Below are positions 25,360-34,851 of a stretch of DNA of 64,000 nt, piece by piece. The notes beneath the pieces were generated by a model, which was not told the origin of the DNA, searched no databases, and saw only the letters and a list, made by a program, of their open reading frames with translations. This DNA is from Nocardia wallacei. GTDB lineage: Bacteria; Actinomycetota; Actinomycetes; Mycobacteriales; Mycobacteriaceae. Each line of letters starts with the position of its first letter. Position 1 is the first letter of the stretch. Where the stretch lies: assembly GCF_014466955.1 (NCBI RefSeq), contig NZ_AP023396.1, forward strand, positions 1,550,001 to 1,614,000, written 5' to 3'. Made by a program: the position numbers and the translations under genes.

Positions 25360-28300
25360 GCGGGCCGGGCGGACCGATCACACCCGAGCGGCTGGCCGAG
25401 GCGCTCGGTATGCCGCCGCCCACCGCCGAGCAGGCCGCGGTGATCGCCGCCCCGCCCGGCCCGACGCTGGTGGTGGCGGGAGCGGGCGCCGGTAAGACCG
25501 AGACGATGGCCGCGCGCGTGGTGTGGATGGTCGCCAACGGTTCGGTCGCGCCCGACGCGGTGCTGGGCCTGACCTTCACTCGAAAAGCCGCGCAGCAGTT
25601 GACCACTCGCATCCGTACCCGGCTGGCGCGGCTCGCCGGGTCACCGCTGCTGCGCGAGGTCGATCCGAGCGGCCGGTTGCGTGCGCGGGTATCGGGCTCC
25701 GAACCGGAGATCAGCACCTACCATTCGTACGCCGGTCGGCTGCTCGGCGAGCACGGGTTGCTGCTGCCGGTGGAGCCGAACGCGACCCTGCTCACCGAGA
25801 CCCAGCTGTGGCAGCTCGCCCACCGGGTGGTCACCGGCTGGGACGGCGATCTCGACACCGACCGCACTCCGGTGTCGGTCACCGAGGCCGTGCTGGCGCT
25901 GTCCGGTCAGCTCGCCGAGCATCTGGTCGAACCCGAGCAACTGGCCGAGGCGCACACCGAACTCGAGAAGCTGATCCTGACCCTGCCGCGCGGCCCGCGC
26001 CAGCGCGGCGGCCCCAGCCAGGAGCTGCTCGGCATCCTCGGCGTCCAGCACGAACGAGTGGCGCTACTGCCCCTCGTGCAGCGGTTGGGCGAGGAGTTGC
26101 GCCGCCGGGGCGCACTGGATTTCGGTTCCCAGATGTCGCTGGCCGCGCGGCTGGCCGCCGAGCATCCGGAGGTGGGGGCCGCCGAACGAGCCCGGTTCCG
26201 CCTCGTGCTGCTGGACGAATACCAGGACACCGGCCACGCCCAGCGTATCCTCCTCGCCGCCCTGTTCGGCGATCTGGACAGCGCCCGCGGAGTCGACGGG
26301 CCGGACGATGCTGCGAACACCTTCGAAGATTTCGGCCCGCCGCGGCGGTCGGCAGACGAGGATTGCCACAGCGGTGCGCGGGCAGTCGGAGCGGATCGAG
26401 AGACGGGGCAGCCGGGGGAGGGGCCGCCCGGTTCCGGTCCGGACAACGCTCGCGGCGGCGGCTCCGAGGGCGATGCGGTGGCGTTCGAAGGGTTCGACTC
26501 TCCGCACGCGTCGGCCGCGGAGGATTCGCGTGGCGGTGAGCGGGCGGCCGGGGCGGATGCCGAGACGGGTGTGGCACGGGACCATACGGTGGGTTCCGCT
26601 GCCGCCGAAGGGGTCTCGGCGGGCGAGGGCTCGGCGATGGGGGCAGTTCCCGGGCAGCGGCTGGCGGTGACGGCGGTCGGTGATCCCATGCAGTCCATCT
26701 ACGGCTGGCGGGGTGCGTCGGCGGCGAACCTGCCGCGGTTCGCTACCGATTTCCCGGTGGCGCCCGGGGTGCCGGCGCCGGTCCTGCCGCTGCTCACCAG
26801 CTGGCGTAATCCGCCGGAGGCGCTGGAGCTGGCGAACTCGATAGCCGAACCGCTGCGGCAGACGCCCGGGGGTGTCGCGGTCGACGCGCTGCGCCCCCGG
26901 CCCGACGCCGCGGCCGGGACGGTGGCGCTGGCGCTCGCCGAAACCGTTGCCCACGAACGCGAGTGGGTGGCCGAGCGGATCGCCGCCGAATGGGAGGCGC
27001 ACGCCGACGCCGGTGCGGCCCCACCGACCTCCGCGGTCCTGGTGCGCCGCAACGCCGACGCCGCGCCGCTGGCGGAGGCGCTGCGTGAACGCGGATTGCC
27101 GGTGGAGATCGTGGGGCTCGGCGGCCTGCTGGCCACCCCGGAGGTGGCCGATGTGGTCGCCACGTTGCGCCTGATCGCCGATCCGGGCGCGGGCAGCGCG
27201 GCGGTGCGCATCCTGACCGGCGCGCGCTGGCGGCTCGGTGTGACCGATCTGGCCGCCCTGGCCCGCCGGGCGCGCGAGCTGTCCATCACCCGGCCGCCCG
27301 AGCAGGCCCCCGCGATCACCGACCCGGCCGCGCTGGCCGAGGCCCTGCGCTCGGTGGCGCCGGAACCGGCGGAACGGGCCGGGCTTGCCGACGCCATCGC
27401 CGATCCCGGTCCGGCGGAACAGTATTCGGAGGCCGGTTACCAGCGCATCGTCGGGTTGGGCCGGGAGCTGGCGGCATTGCGCGAACGCAGCGGGCAGTCG
27501 CTGCCGGAACTGGTCGCCGACGTGGAGCGCACCATCGGCGTCGGCGTCGAGACCCAGGCGCGGCGCGCCTCGGCGGGCGGCGGCGCGGGCCGCGAGCACC
27601 TCGACGCCTTCGCCGAGGTGGTCGCCGACTACGCGAGCGACCACCGTGCCTCGCTACCCGGCCTGCTGACCTTCCTGGCCGCGGCCGAGGAGGTCGAAAA
27701 CGGTTTGGAGCCAGGCGAAATCGAGGTCGCCCGCGACCGCGTCCAGGTCCTGACCGTGCACGCCGCCAAGGGCCTGGAATGGGAGGTCGTGGCGGTCCCG
27801 CACGTATCGCGCGGAGTGTTCCCCTCCGGCACCGCCGCGGGCAGCTGGCTCGGCGCCCTGGCCGAACTCCCCACCTCCCTGCGCGGCGACCGCCGGCGCG
27901 ACCTGGACGGGGCAGACGGTGAGGGGGTGCCCGTGCTGGATCTGTCGGAACTGTACGACCGGAGTGACCTGGACCGTGCGATCAAGGAGCACAAGGACGC
28001 GCTCAATCGGCGGCGGCTCGACGAGGAGCGTCGGCTGTTCTATGTGGCGCTGACCAGAACCGAACGGGCACTGTTCGTTTCGGGCCACCACTGGGCGGAG
28101 ACCGGCTCGACGCCGAAGGGTCCGTCGGATTTCCTGCTGGACCTGAAGCGCGTCGTCGAGGATCCGGACGCCACCCCCGCCGCGACCGTCCGCGTCGACC
28201 TGTGGGCCGATCCCCCCGCCACCGACGCCGCCAATCCCTTCACCGACGACCCCGCCTCCGCCGAATGGCCCCGCGACCCACTGGGCAAGCGCCGCACCGC

Positions 28301-29225
28301 GATACAGGAGGGCGCCGCCCTGGTCCGCGCTGCCCTGGTCCGCGCCGCCCTCGCCGGGGAGGCATCGGACGCGCCGGCGAAATCGTCCGCCTCGGACAGC
28401 CGAACGCCCGACGAGAGGGACACGCGCCGCGGTCCCGCGGGGCAGCTGGCCCTGTTCGACACGACCACCTCGCCCGTGGACGAGCCCGCCGATGACGATC
28501 CCGAGGGCTGGGCGGCGGATGTGGACGCCCTGCTCGCGGAGCATTTCGCCGCCGATGCCGGGGTGCGGGAGGTGGAGCTGCCGGGGCAGCTGCCCGCTAC
28601 CGCGCTGGTGGAGTTGCGGGCGGATCCGGCGAAGCTGGCGGCGCGGTTGCGGCGGCCGCTGCCCTATCCGCCGAGTCCGTTCGCGCGGCGCGGCACGGCT
28701 TTTCACGCGTGGTTGCAGCAGTGGTTCGGCGCGACCAGGCTGCTCGAGCTGGACGAGCTGCCGGGCGCGGCCGACAGCGGCGGCGCCGACGCCGAGCTGA
28801 TCCGGCTGCAGGAGGCGTTCCTGTCCTCACCGTGGGCCGATCGCAATCCGGCGGAGGTCGAGGTGGCGTTCGAAACGTCGTTGGCGGGCACGCTGTTTCG
28901 CGGTCGCATGGACGCGGTCTTCGCCGAGCCGGACGGCCGCTGGCTGGTGGTGGACTGGAAGACCGGCGCCGAACCCACCCGCGCCGAGGAACCGGCCGTG
29001 GCGATGCAGCTGGCCGTCTACCGCCTGGCCTGGGCGCGCCTGCTGGCCACCCGCACCGGCGCCGACGAACACGAGATGCTCGAAAAGATCGGCGCCGCAT
29101 TCCATTACGTGCGCACCGGCCGCACCATCGCCCCGCCGAACCTGCCGGGCCCGCAAGAGCTGGCGGAGTTCCTCACGGCCACCGTGCCCGCCTGGGCGGC
29201 GCCTCCCGACGCGGACACCGAGTGA
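25356..29225 (+). CDS. adnB: AdnB, helicase-nuclease subunit of AdnAB, with a large insertion
   Basis: A 1,289-residue partner of AdnA, longer than the roughly 1,100 of mycobacterial AdnB. Walker A GAGAGKT is residues 42-48, motif II LLDEYQDTGHAQ has Asp287/Glu288 and motif III GDPMQSIYGWRG starts at 442. Between them, about residues 306-436, is a 130-residue acidic, glycine-rich insertion in the motor core, with a 29-residue segment repeated at 323-351 and 377-405 (17 identities). A second linker precedes the nuclease, which shows GRMDAVF and VVDWKTGAEP (Asp1200, Lys1202). It starts at a GTG overlapping adnA. Confidence 0.93.
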   Translation: MSGPGGPITPERLAEALGMPPPTAEQAAVIAAPPGPTLVVAGAGAGKTETMAARVVWMVANGSVAPDAVLGLTFTRKAAQQLTTRIRTRLARLAGSPLLREVDPSGRLRARVSGSEPEISTYHSYAGRLLGEHGLLLPVEPNATLLTETQLWQLAHRVVTGWDGDLDTDRTPVSVTEAVLALSGQLAEHLVEPEQLAEAHTELEKLILTLPRGPRQRGGPSQELLGILGVQHERVALLPLVQRLGEELRRRGALDFGSQMSLAARLAAEHPEVGAAERARFRLVLLDEYQDTGHAQRILLAALFGDLDSARGVDGPDDAANTFEDFGPPRRSADEDCHSGARAVGADRETGQPGEGPPGSGPDNARGGGSEGDAVAFEGFDSPHASAAEDSRGGERAAGADAETGVARDHTVGSAAAEGVSAGEGSAMGAVPGQRLAVTAVGDPMQSIYGWRGASAANLPRFATDFPVAPGVPAPVLPLLTSWRNPPEALELANSIAEPLRQTPGGVAVDALRPRPDAAAGTVALALAETVAHEREWVAERIAAEWEAHADAGAAPPTSAVLVRRNADAAPLAEALRERGLPVEIVGLGGLLATPEVADVVATLRLIADPGAGSAAVRILTGARWRLGVTDLAALARRARELSITRPPEQAPAITDPAALAEALRSVAPEPAERAGLADAIADPGPAEQYSEAGYQRIVGLGRELAALRERSGQSLPELVADVERTIGVGVETQARRASAGGGAGREHLDAFAEVVADYASDHRASLPGLLTFLAAAEEVENGLEPGEIEVARDRVQVLTVHAAKGLEWEVVAVPHVSRGVFPSGTAAGSWLGALAELPTSLRGDRRRDLDGADGEGVPVLDLSELYDRSDLDRAIKEHKDALNRRRLDEERRLFYVALTRTERALFVSGHHWAETGSTPKGPSDFLLDLKRVVEDPDATPAATVRVDLWADPPATDAANPFTDDPASAEWPRDPLGKRRTAIQEGAALVRAALVRAALAGEASDAPAKSSASDSRTPDERDTRRGPAGQLALFDTTTSPVDEPADDDPEGWAADVDALLAEHFAADAGVREVELPGQLPATALVELRADPAKLAARLRRPLPYPPSPFARRGTAFHAWLQQWFGATRLLELDELPGAADSGGADAELIRLQEAFLSSPWADRNPAEVEVAFETSLAGTLFRGRMDAVFAEPDGRWLVVDWKTGAEPTRAEEPAVAMQLAVYRLAWARLLATRTGADEHEMLEKIGAAFHYVRTGRTIAPPNLPGPQELAEFLTATVPAWAAPPDADTE

Positions 29226-29235
29226 AGCGCGGGAC

Positions 29236-29628
29236 TCAGGCCGCTTCCCGGCGCACCTTCCACGCCTGCCGCACCATGGGCACCTGCAGCGGCAGGCGCA
29301 GCAGCGAGATCGCCTTGAAAGCCGTGGGCGCCTTGGGATTACGGACGCTGTCCACCGCCATCTGCACGTTCGCCGGATACACGGCGATGAACAGCACCAT
29401 CGCCAGCAGCCCGCCGAGCCGCCTGGTCCGCGGCACGGCCAGTGCCGTCGCCACGCCGATCTCCGCCACCCCGGACCAGTAGGTGTAGGTCCGCGCCTTG
29501 CCGGGCAGTGCGGGTGGCACGATCGAGTCGAACGGCTTCGGAACGACGAAATGCAGGGTGCCCATGCCGAACAACGCGGCGGCCATCAGCTGTGCGCGCC
29601 GCGGCCGGGCGGGGGAGTCGGTGGTCAT
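29236..29628 (-). CDS. DoxX-like small membrane protein
   Basis: A 130-residue membrane protein with four hydrophobic segments, including LMAAALFGMGTLHFVVPK, YWSGVAEIGVATALAV and LGGLLAMVLFIAVYPANVQM, the pattern of the DoxX/thiosulfate-quinone-oxidoreductase-like family. The HFVVP motif after the first helix and YPANVQMA are typical. A precise role is not known. It sits between adnB and the divergent K+ channel gene; the 11-nt gap to adnB leaves it convergent with that gene. Confidence 0.75.
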   Translation of the reverse strand: MTTDSPARPRRAQLMAAALFGMGTLHFVVPKPFDSIVPPALPGKARTYTYWSGVAEIGVATALAVPRTRRLGGLLAMVLFIAVYPANVQMAVDSVRNPKAPTAFKAISLLRLPLQVPMVRQAWKVRREAA

Positions 29629-29722
29629 GCCGCAACGATGCCATCCGCGTGCCGCGGTGTCGAGCCGATCCCGGCCCGGTACGCTGCGGTTCCGTGGTGC
29701 AGGACAGGACCGGTGATACCCC

Positions 29723-30781
29723 GTGATCGATGAGCCCCCGCGCGGCCTCCGCCGCCTGACCGACCGCCCCGATTACGCCCTGGTCGGAATTCTGCGTATT
29801 CCCGAAATTCAAACCAGCCCATGGGTTTCACTGGCCCGTCGCGTGGTGTTCGCGGTCGCGTTGCTGGTGGGCGCGACACTGGTGGTGTATTTCGGGCGGG
29901 ACGGATATCACGACAATCAAGGTGACGAATTGTCGCTGCTGGACGCGGCGTACTACTCGACGGTGTCACTGTCGACGACCGGCTACGGCGACATCACGCC
30001 CAGCACCCCGCAGGCCCGGCTGATCAATATCATCGTCATCACACCGCTGCGGGTGCTCTTCCTGATCGTCCTGGTCGGTACCACCTTGCAGGTGCTGACC
30101 GAACGGTCCCGGCAGGTGTTCAAGATTCAGCGATGGAGGCACAAGGTGCGTAATCACACCGTGGTGGTCGGCTACGGGACGAAGGGCCGCACCGCCGTCG
30201 ACGCGATGCTGGGCGACGGTGTGCAGCCGGGGGACATCGTCGTGGTGGACACCGATCCGGTGGCGTTGGAACGCGCCGCCACCGCGGGCCTGGTGACCGT
30301 GCACGGCTCGGCCGCGCAATCGGACGTGCTGCGGCTGGCCGGCCTGCAGCACGCGTCGTCGGTGGTGGTGGCCGCCAACCGCGACGACACCGCGGTGCTG
30401 GTCACCCTCACCGCCCGCGAGCTGAATTCGAAGGCCAAGATCGTCGCCTCGATCCGGGAGGCGGAGAACGTGCACCTGCTGCGGCAGTCCGGCGCGGATT
30501 CGGTGGTCGTGTCCTCGGAGACCGCGGGGCGGCTGCTCGGCATCGCCACCACCACACCGAAGGTCGTCGACATGGTCGAGGATCTGCTCACCCCGGAGGC
30601 GGGCTTCGCGATCGCCGAACGCGACGTGGAACCGGACGAGGTGGGCGGCTCGCCGCGGCACCTGCGCAACATCGTGCTCGGCGTCGTCCGCGGCGGCGCG
30701 CTGATCCGCGTCGACGAGCCCGAGGTGGACGCGCTGGAATCCGGCGACCGGCTGCTCTACATTCGCCGCGTGCAGAAGTGA
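29723..30781 (+). CDS. potassium channel with TrkA-N (RCK) regulatory domain
   Basis: A 352-residue ion channel. Two membrane helices (VVFAVALLVGATLVVYFG and NIIVITPLRVLFLIVLVGTT) surround the pore with selectivity filter STTGYGD at about residue 88. A cytoplasmic RCK domain follows, with HTVVVGYGTKGRTAVDAM binding a nucleotide and VVVDTDPVAL. It is the homologue of Rv3200c. It starts with GTG at 29723. The channel probably tunes cytoplasmic K+ or membrane potential in response to NAD(H) or another ligand. Confidence 0.92.
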   Translation: MIDEPPRGLRRLTDRPDYALVGILRIPEIQTSPWVSLARRVVFAVALLVGATLVVYFGRDGYHDNQGDELSLLDAAYYSTVSLSTTGYGDITPSTPQARLINIIVITPLRVLFLIVLVGTTLQVLTERSRQVFKIQRWRHKVRNHTVVVGYGTKGRTAVDAMLGDGVQPGDIVVVDTDPVALERAATAGLVTVHGSAAQSDVLRLAGLQHASSVVVAANRDDTAVLVTLTARELNSKAKIVASIREAENVHLLRQSGADSVVVSSETAGRLLGIATTTPKVVDMVEDLLTPEAGFAIAERDVEPDEVGGSPRHLRNIVLGVVRGGALIRVDEPEVDALESGDRLLYIRRVQK

Positions 30782-30842
30782 GGCCGGGCGAGCGCCCACC
30801 ACCGCCGCCATCCGTGTCACCGCCGGGGGATACGCTCGGAGC

Positions 30843-31769
30843 GTGCCTGGTTTTCAGCTGAAAGACGTTCCGCTGCTGTCGCGTTCCGTGCTCGACCGCG
30901 CCGAGGAGCTGCGCTCGGACGAGCAGGCGCTGAAACAGGGCTGGCCGGGCGCCCGGTTGCTGCGGATGAACCGGCGCGGCCAGGTCCGCGTCGACGGCGA
31001 CTCGATCCTGCTGGAACCGGCGACGACGCTGGCGCCCGAACCGGTGCCCGAGGCGGTCTTCCTCGGCATCGACGGTGGCAGCCACCTGTGGGCGGTGCGC
31101 GACGAGGAGATCGACGGCAAGCTGATGGACCTGCGGGTCGTCAGTACCCTGATGCAGCTCGACGACGTCACCCTGGGCATCCTGTCCGCCGCATTGGCCC
31201 TGCTCAACTGGCACGACCGCGCACGGTTCAGCGCCGTCGACGGCACGCCCACCGTGCCCGCCAAGGCGGGCTGGACGCGGGTCAGCGAGGCCGGTCACGA
31301 GGAGTTCCCGCGCATCGACCCGGCGGTCATCTGCCTGGTGCACGACGGCGCCGACCGGGTGCTGCTGGCGCGTCAGCAGGTCTGGCCCGAGAAGATGTTC
31401 TCGCTCCTGGCCGGGTTCGTGGAGGCGGGCGAGTCGCTCGAGCGGTGCGTGCAGCGCGAGATCCTCGAGGAGGTCGGCGTCCACGTGCGGGAGATCCGCT
31501 ACCTCGGCAGCCAGCCGTGGCCGCTGCCGCGGTCGCTGATGCTCGGCTTCGCCGCGGTCGCGGACCCGGGGCAGCCGCTGACCTTCACCGACGGCGAGAT
31601 CGTCGAGGCGCACTGGTTCACCCGCGACGAGGTACGCCAGGCGCTGGACGCCGGGGCGTGGGGCGCGCCGCTCGGGGACTCCGCCGCCGTCGCCGAGCAG
31701 CGGCTGTTCCTGCCGGGCTCGATCTCGATCGCCCGCAGCATCATCGAGTCCTGGGCGGCCGAGCGGTAG
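30843..31769 (+). CDS. nudC: NADH pyrophosphatase NudC
   Basis: A 308-residue Nudix hydrolase that cleaves NADH to NMNH and AMP and removes NAD caps from RNA. The Nudix box is GFVEAGESLERCVQREILEE, and SQPWPLPRS is the NADH-pyrophosphatase signature that follows it. The zinc ribbon of E. coli NudC is absent (AGWTRVSEAGHEEFPR instead), as in mycobacterial NudC. It starts with GTG at 30843, 61 nt after the channel gene; gene order matches Rv3200c-Rv3199c. Confidence 0.94.
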   Translation: MPGFQLKDVPLLSRSVLDRAEELRSDEQALKQGWPGARLLRMNRRGQVRVDGDSILLEPATTLAPEPVPEAVFLGIDGGSHLWAVRDEEIDGKLMDLRVVSTLMQLDDVTLGILSAALALLNWHDRARFSAVDGTPTVPAKAGWTRVSEAGHEEFPRIDPAVICLVHDGADRVLLARQQVWPEKMFSLLAGFVEAGESLERCVQREILEEVGVHVREIRYLGSQPWPLPRSLMLGFAAVADPGQPLTFTDGEIVEAHWFTRDEVRQALDAGAWGAPLGDSAAVAEQRLFLPGSISIARSIIESWAAER

Positions 31770-31780
31770 CGCCCGACCGC

Positions 31781-32032
31781 TCAGGCGATGGCGGCCAGGG
31801 CCTGCTTCACCTGCGCCAGAGTGGGATTGGTCGCGGTGGAACCGTCGGCGTACCGCACGGTCGGCACCACGTGGTTGCCGCCGTTGACGCTGCCGACGAA
31901 CTCTGCGGCCGCGGGGTCCTGCTCGATATCGACCTCGGTGTAGGTGATGCCGGACTCGTCGAGCTGCTTCTTGAGCCGACGGCAGTAGCCGCACCAGGTC
32001 GTCGAATACATGGTCAGGTCGGTTGCTGTCAC
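31781..32032 (-). CDS. mrx1: mycoredoxin 1 (glutaredoxin-like)
   Basis: An 83-residue thioredoxin-fold protein with active site WCGYC close to the N-terminus ([19 protein letters not shown]), [19 protein letters not shown] and [10 protein letters not shown], the cis-proline loop. Mycoredoxin reduces mycothiol-mixed disulfides on proteins and depends on mycothiol, which fits the DinB-like mycothiol protein elsewhere. The GTG at 32032 gives the same length as M. tuberculosis Rv3198A; an ATG at 32047 would add five residues. It is divergent from uvrD2. Confidence 0.9.
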   Translation of the reverse strand: MTATDLTMYSTTWCGYCRRLKKQLDESGITYTEVDIEQDPAAAEFVGSVNGGNHVVPTVRYADGSTATNPTLAQVKQALAAIA

Positions 32033-32102
32033 GCCAGCATTCAACATCGGCCGCCCCGGACCTGTTCCCGTGGGTTGTCGATATCTGTCGGACCGCACTG
32101 AC

Positions 32103-34274
32103 ATGATGGTGGCCGTGCCCGCCCCGACCACCCCGCCCGCGCTGCGGCTCGACGGACTCGATCCCGAGCAGGCCGCCGCCGTCACGGCGCCCCGCGGGCC
32201 GGTGTGTGTGCTGGCGGGCGCGGGCACGGGCAAGACCCGCACCATCACCCATCGCATCGCGTATCTCGTGTCGGCGGGGCATGTGCGGGCCGATCAGGTG
32301 CTGGCGGTGACCTTCACCGCCCGCGCCGCGGGCGAGTTGCGCAATCGCCTGCGGGGCCTGGGTCTGGGCGGTGAGGCGAAAACGGTGCAGGCGCGCACTT
32401 TTCACGCCGCGGCGCTGCGGCAGCTGCGCTACTTCTGGCCGCAGATCATCGGCGATGTGCCGTGGCGGCTGATCGACAGCAAGTTCCCGATCGTCGCGCG
32501 GTCCGCGCAGCGGGTGGGCTTGTCGACGGCCACGGAGAGCGTGCGCGATCTGGCCGGCGAGATCGAGTGGGCCAAGGCGTCGCTGATCGCCCCGGAGGAC
32601 TACGCCGCCACCGCCGCCCGGCTGCGACGCGAGCCACCGTACGAGGCGGGCAAGGTCGCCGCGGTCTACTCGGGATACGAGCAGTTGAAGAACACGGCCG
32701 ACGGCCTGCTGCTGGACTTCGACGATCTGCTGCTGCACACCGCGGCCGCGCTGGAGGACTACGCCTCGGTCGCGGAGGAGTTCCGCGGCCGCTACCGCTG
32801 CTTCGTCGTCGACGAGTACCAGGACGTCACCCCGCTGCAGCAGCGCGTGCTCGACGCCTGGCTCGGCGACCGCGACGATCTGACCGTCGTCGGCGACGCC
32901 AACCAGACCATTTATTCGTTCACCGGCGCGAGCCCGAACCACCTGCTCGACTTCTCCCGCCGCTTCCCCGAGGCCACCGTGGTCCGGCTGGAACGCGACT
33001 ATCGCTCCACGCCGCAGGTGGTGTCGCTGGCCAACCGGGTGATCGGCGCCGCCCGCGGCCGCATCGCGGGTACCCGGCTGCAACTGATCGGCCAGCGGCC
33101 CGAGGGCCCGGAGCCGACGTTCGCCGAATACGACGACGAGCCCGCCGAGGCACTGTCGGTGGCCAAGTCGATCGCGCGTCTCATCGGCAAGGGCGTGCCC
33201 GCCGCCGAGATCGCCGTGCTGTACCGGATCAACGCGCAGTCCGAGGCCTACGAGCAGGCGCTCACCGAGGCCGGTATCCCGTACCAGGTCCGCGGCGGCG
33301 AAGGCTTCTTCCAGCGTCCGGAGGTGCGCCAGGCGGTGCAGGCATTACGGCAGACGGCCGCCCGCGACGACCTCCCGGATGCCCGCGGCGCCGATCTGGT
33401 CAGCCTGGTTCGGGCGGCCCTGGGCCGATTGGGGCTCACGGCCACCGAGCCCAGCGGCGCTCAGGCCCGGGAGCGATGGACGTCGCTGGTCGCCCTGGTG
33501 CAGCTGACCGAGGAACTGGCCGACCACGATCCGGAGCTGGATCTGGGCGGCCTGCTGCGCGAATTCGCCACCCGCGCCCAGGCCCGGCACCCACCGACCG
33601 TCCAAGGCGTCACGCTGGCCTCCCTGCACGCGGCCAAGGGCCTGGAGTGGGACGCGGTGTTCCTGGTCGGTCTGGCCGACGGCACCCTGCCCATCGCGCA
33701 TGTGCTCGGTGACGGCGGTGTCGTGGCCGACGAGGCCGCGCTCGAGGAGGAGCGTCGGCTGCTCTACGTCGGTGTCACCCGCGCGCGCGAACATCTGCGG
33801 TTGTCGTGGGCGCTGTCGCGCAGCGCGGGCGGCCGGAAGACGCGGCGCCGCAGCCGTTTTCTCACCGGTCTGGTGCCCGAGGATTCACCGGCCTCCCGCA
33901 TCGCTCAGCCCCGCACCGACACTCGCAAGCGCAACCACCCGGCCTGCCGGGTCTGCGGTCGTCCGCTGCTGGGCACGAAGTCGACCATGCTGGGCCGCTG
34001 CTCGCGCTGCCCGGGTGAGATCGACCCCGTGCTGCTGGAGGCGCTGCAGGAGTGGCGGCGGGAGAAGGCCGACGAGCTGTCGGTGCCGAACTTCGTGGTG
34101 TTCAGCGACACCACGCTGACCGCGATCGCCGAACAACTGCCCGCCGACGACCGCGCGCTGGTCGCCATCCCCGGCATCGGGGCGAAGAAGCTCGGGCAGT
34201 TCGGTGCCGACGTACTAGCGATAGTCCGCTCGCGCGCTCGTGCGCAAGACCATAAAACTGCAGGTGAAAAATAG
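32103..34274 (+). CDS. uvrD2: UvrD2 superfamily 1 DNA helicase
   Basis: A 723-residue helicase. [16 protein letters not shown] is Walker [16 protein letters not shown] motif [18 protein letters not shown] motif III and [18 protein letters not shown] motif V. Residues about 620-645 hold a four-cysteine zinc site ([20 protein letters not shown] with a CSRC pair), and a C-terminal HRDC domain ends [18 protein letters not shown]. This domain set is specific to actinobacterial UvrD2, which is essential in mycobacteria. The gene ends GGT-GAA-AAA-TAG, and those last codons double as the AT-rich element of the whiB7 promoter. The start ATG-ATG (32103/32106) is uncertain. Confidence 0.93.
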   Translation: MMVAVPAPTTPPALRLDGLDPEQAAAVTAPRGPVCVLAGAGTGKTRTITHRIAYLVSAGHVRADQVLAVTFTARAAGELRNRLRGLGLGGEAKTVQARTFHAAALRQLRYFWPQIIGDVPWRLIDSKFPIVARSAQRVGLSTATESVRDLAGEIEWAKASLIAPEDYAATAARLRREPPYEAGKVAAVYSGYEQLKNTADGLLLDFDDLLLHTAAALEDYASVAEEFRGRYRCFVVDEYQDVTPLQQRVLDAWLGDRDDLTVVGDANQTIYSFTGASPNHLLDFSRRFPEATVVRLERDYRSTPQVVSLANRVIGAARGRIAGTRLQLIGQRPEGPEPTFAEYDDEPAEALSVAKSIARLIGKGVPAAEIAVLYRINAQSEAYEQALTEAGIPYQVRGGEGFFQRPEVRQAVQALRQTAARDDLPDARGADLVSLVRAALGRLGLTATEPSGAQARERWTSLVALVQLTEELADHDPELDLGGLLREFATRAQARHPPTVQGVTLASLHAAKGLEWDAVFLVGLADGTLPIAHVLGDGGVVADEAALEEERRLLYVGVTRAREHLRLSWALSRSAGGRKTRRRSRFLTGLVPEDSPASRIAQPRTDTRKRNHPACRVCGRPLLGTKSTMLGRCSRCPGEIDPVLLEALQEWRREKADELSVPNFVVFSDTTLTAIAEQLPADDRALVAIPGIGAKKLGQFGADVLAIVRSRARAQDHKTAGEK

Positions 34275-34305
34275 GTTGTGCGGTTGTGTAGGGCCGCCGT
34301 AGTGT
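34267..34305 (+). promoter_or_regulatory. whiB7 promoter with AT-rich WhiB7 box
   Basis: AAAAAT (34267-34272) lies 3 bp before TTGTGC (-35, 34276-34281), with TAGTGT (-10) 18 bp later at 34300-34305. An A/T run just upstream of the -35 is how WhiB7 with its AT-hook binds its own promoter in mycobacteria. The box lies inside the final codons of uvrD2. Transcription would start near 34312, giving a leader of about 540 nt. Confidence 0.6.
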
Positions 34306-34380
34306 GAGGAACACGCACCGGGAGGTCATTCCGGCGCGCACAGTGACCATTCGGACAACGAGAAGGAGGGAGGCAGACCC

Positions 34381-34713
34381 ATGAACGAAATCGTGTACAT
34401 CGCTTCGACCGCCGTTGCGGCGACGGCGATTCCGTCGGTGCCCGCCTCCCGGGGGGTCCTCGCCTTGCAGGGGACCGGTCTGTCCGGCGTAAGCATTCTC
34501 GGGGCCAGCGCCAAAGCCTCGACGCATGCCATCGATACGGACAAGCCCGAGCGGGGCTGGCACCCGGCCTTTGCCGACGCATTCGCCAGTGCCGACGCAT
34601 TCGCCAATGCCTACGCAGCCGACCACCAGGCGGTCGGTATGCCGGCAGCCCGCCTCCGCCGCACCCACCCAGCGACCGTGATCAGGTCTCGACATCGAAG
34701 TCGACTCAGATAG
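34381..34713 (+). CDS. 110-codon upstream ORF in the whiB7 leader
   Basis: The ORF starts ATG at 34381 after AGAAGGAGGGAGG, one of the best ribosome sites in the window, and reads NEIVYIASTAVAATAIPSVP, an alanine-rich segment (FADAFASADAFANAYAADHQ), then a basic arginine-histidine tail. It has no recognised domain. In mycobacteria whiB7 is controlled by a translated upstream ORF, where ribosome stalling by antibiotics prevents termination. This ORF is longer than most known uORFs, so it may be both regulatory and coding. Its stop TAG (34711-34713) overlaps the hairpin GGGAA-TAT-TTCCC. Confidence 0.6.
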   Translation: MNEIVYIASTAVAATAIPSVPASRGVLALQGTGLSGVSILGASAKASTHAIDTDKPERGWHPAFADAFASADAFANAYAADHQAVGMPAARLRRTHPATVIRSRHRSRLR

Positions 34714-34735
34714 GGAATATTTCCCCTGAGCCTCC

Positions 34736-34769
34736 TGGCCACGGATCGCCCGAAGCGAGACCGTGGCCA
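34736..34769 (+). terminator. attenuator hairpin in whiB7 leader
   Basis: TGGCCACGG (34736-34744) pairs perfectly with CCGTGGCCA (34761-34769) around a 16-nt loop, followed by TAGTTTC. It begins 22 nt after the uORF stop. CTGAG (34726-34730) and CTCAG (34784-34788) could extend it. It could act as an intrinsic terminator that stalled ribosomes prevent. Confidence 0.5.
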
Positions 34770-34851
34770 TAGTTTCAACGGCCCTCAGCCACCGGCACCG
34801 GTTTCGCGGAAGACAACGAAACGACCGCTGCACGAGCTGAAGGAGACCGAC

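Noticed and set aside
31100..32101. Second long frame over nudC
   Set aside because: Out-of-frame shadow of nudC with arginine-rich composition; nudC carries the Nudix box.
34326..34607. Minus-strand frame opposite the whiB7 uORF
   Set aside because: The plus-strand uORF has a very strong ribosome site and fits known whiB7 leaders; the minus frame is its shadow.
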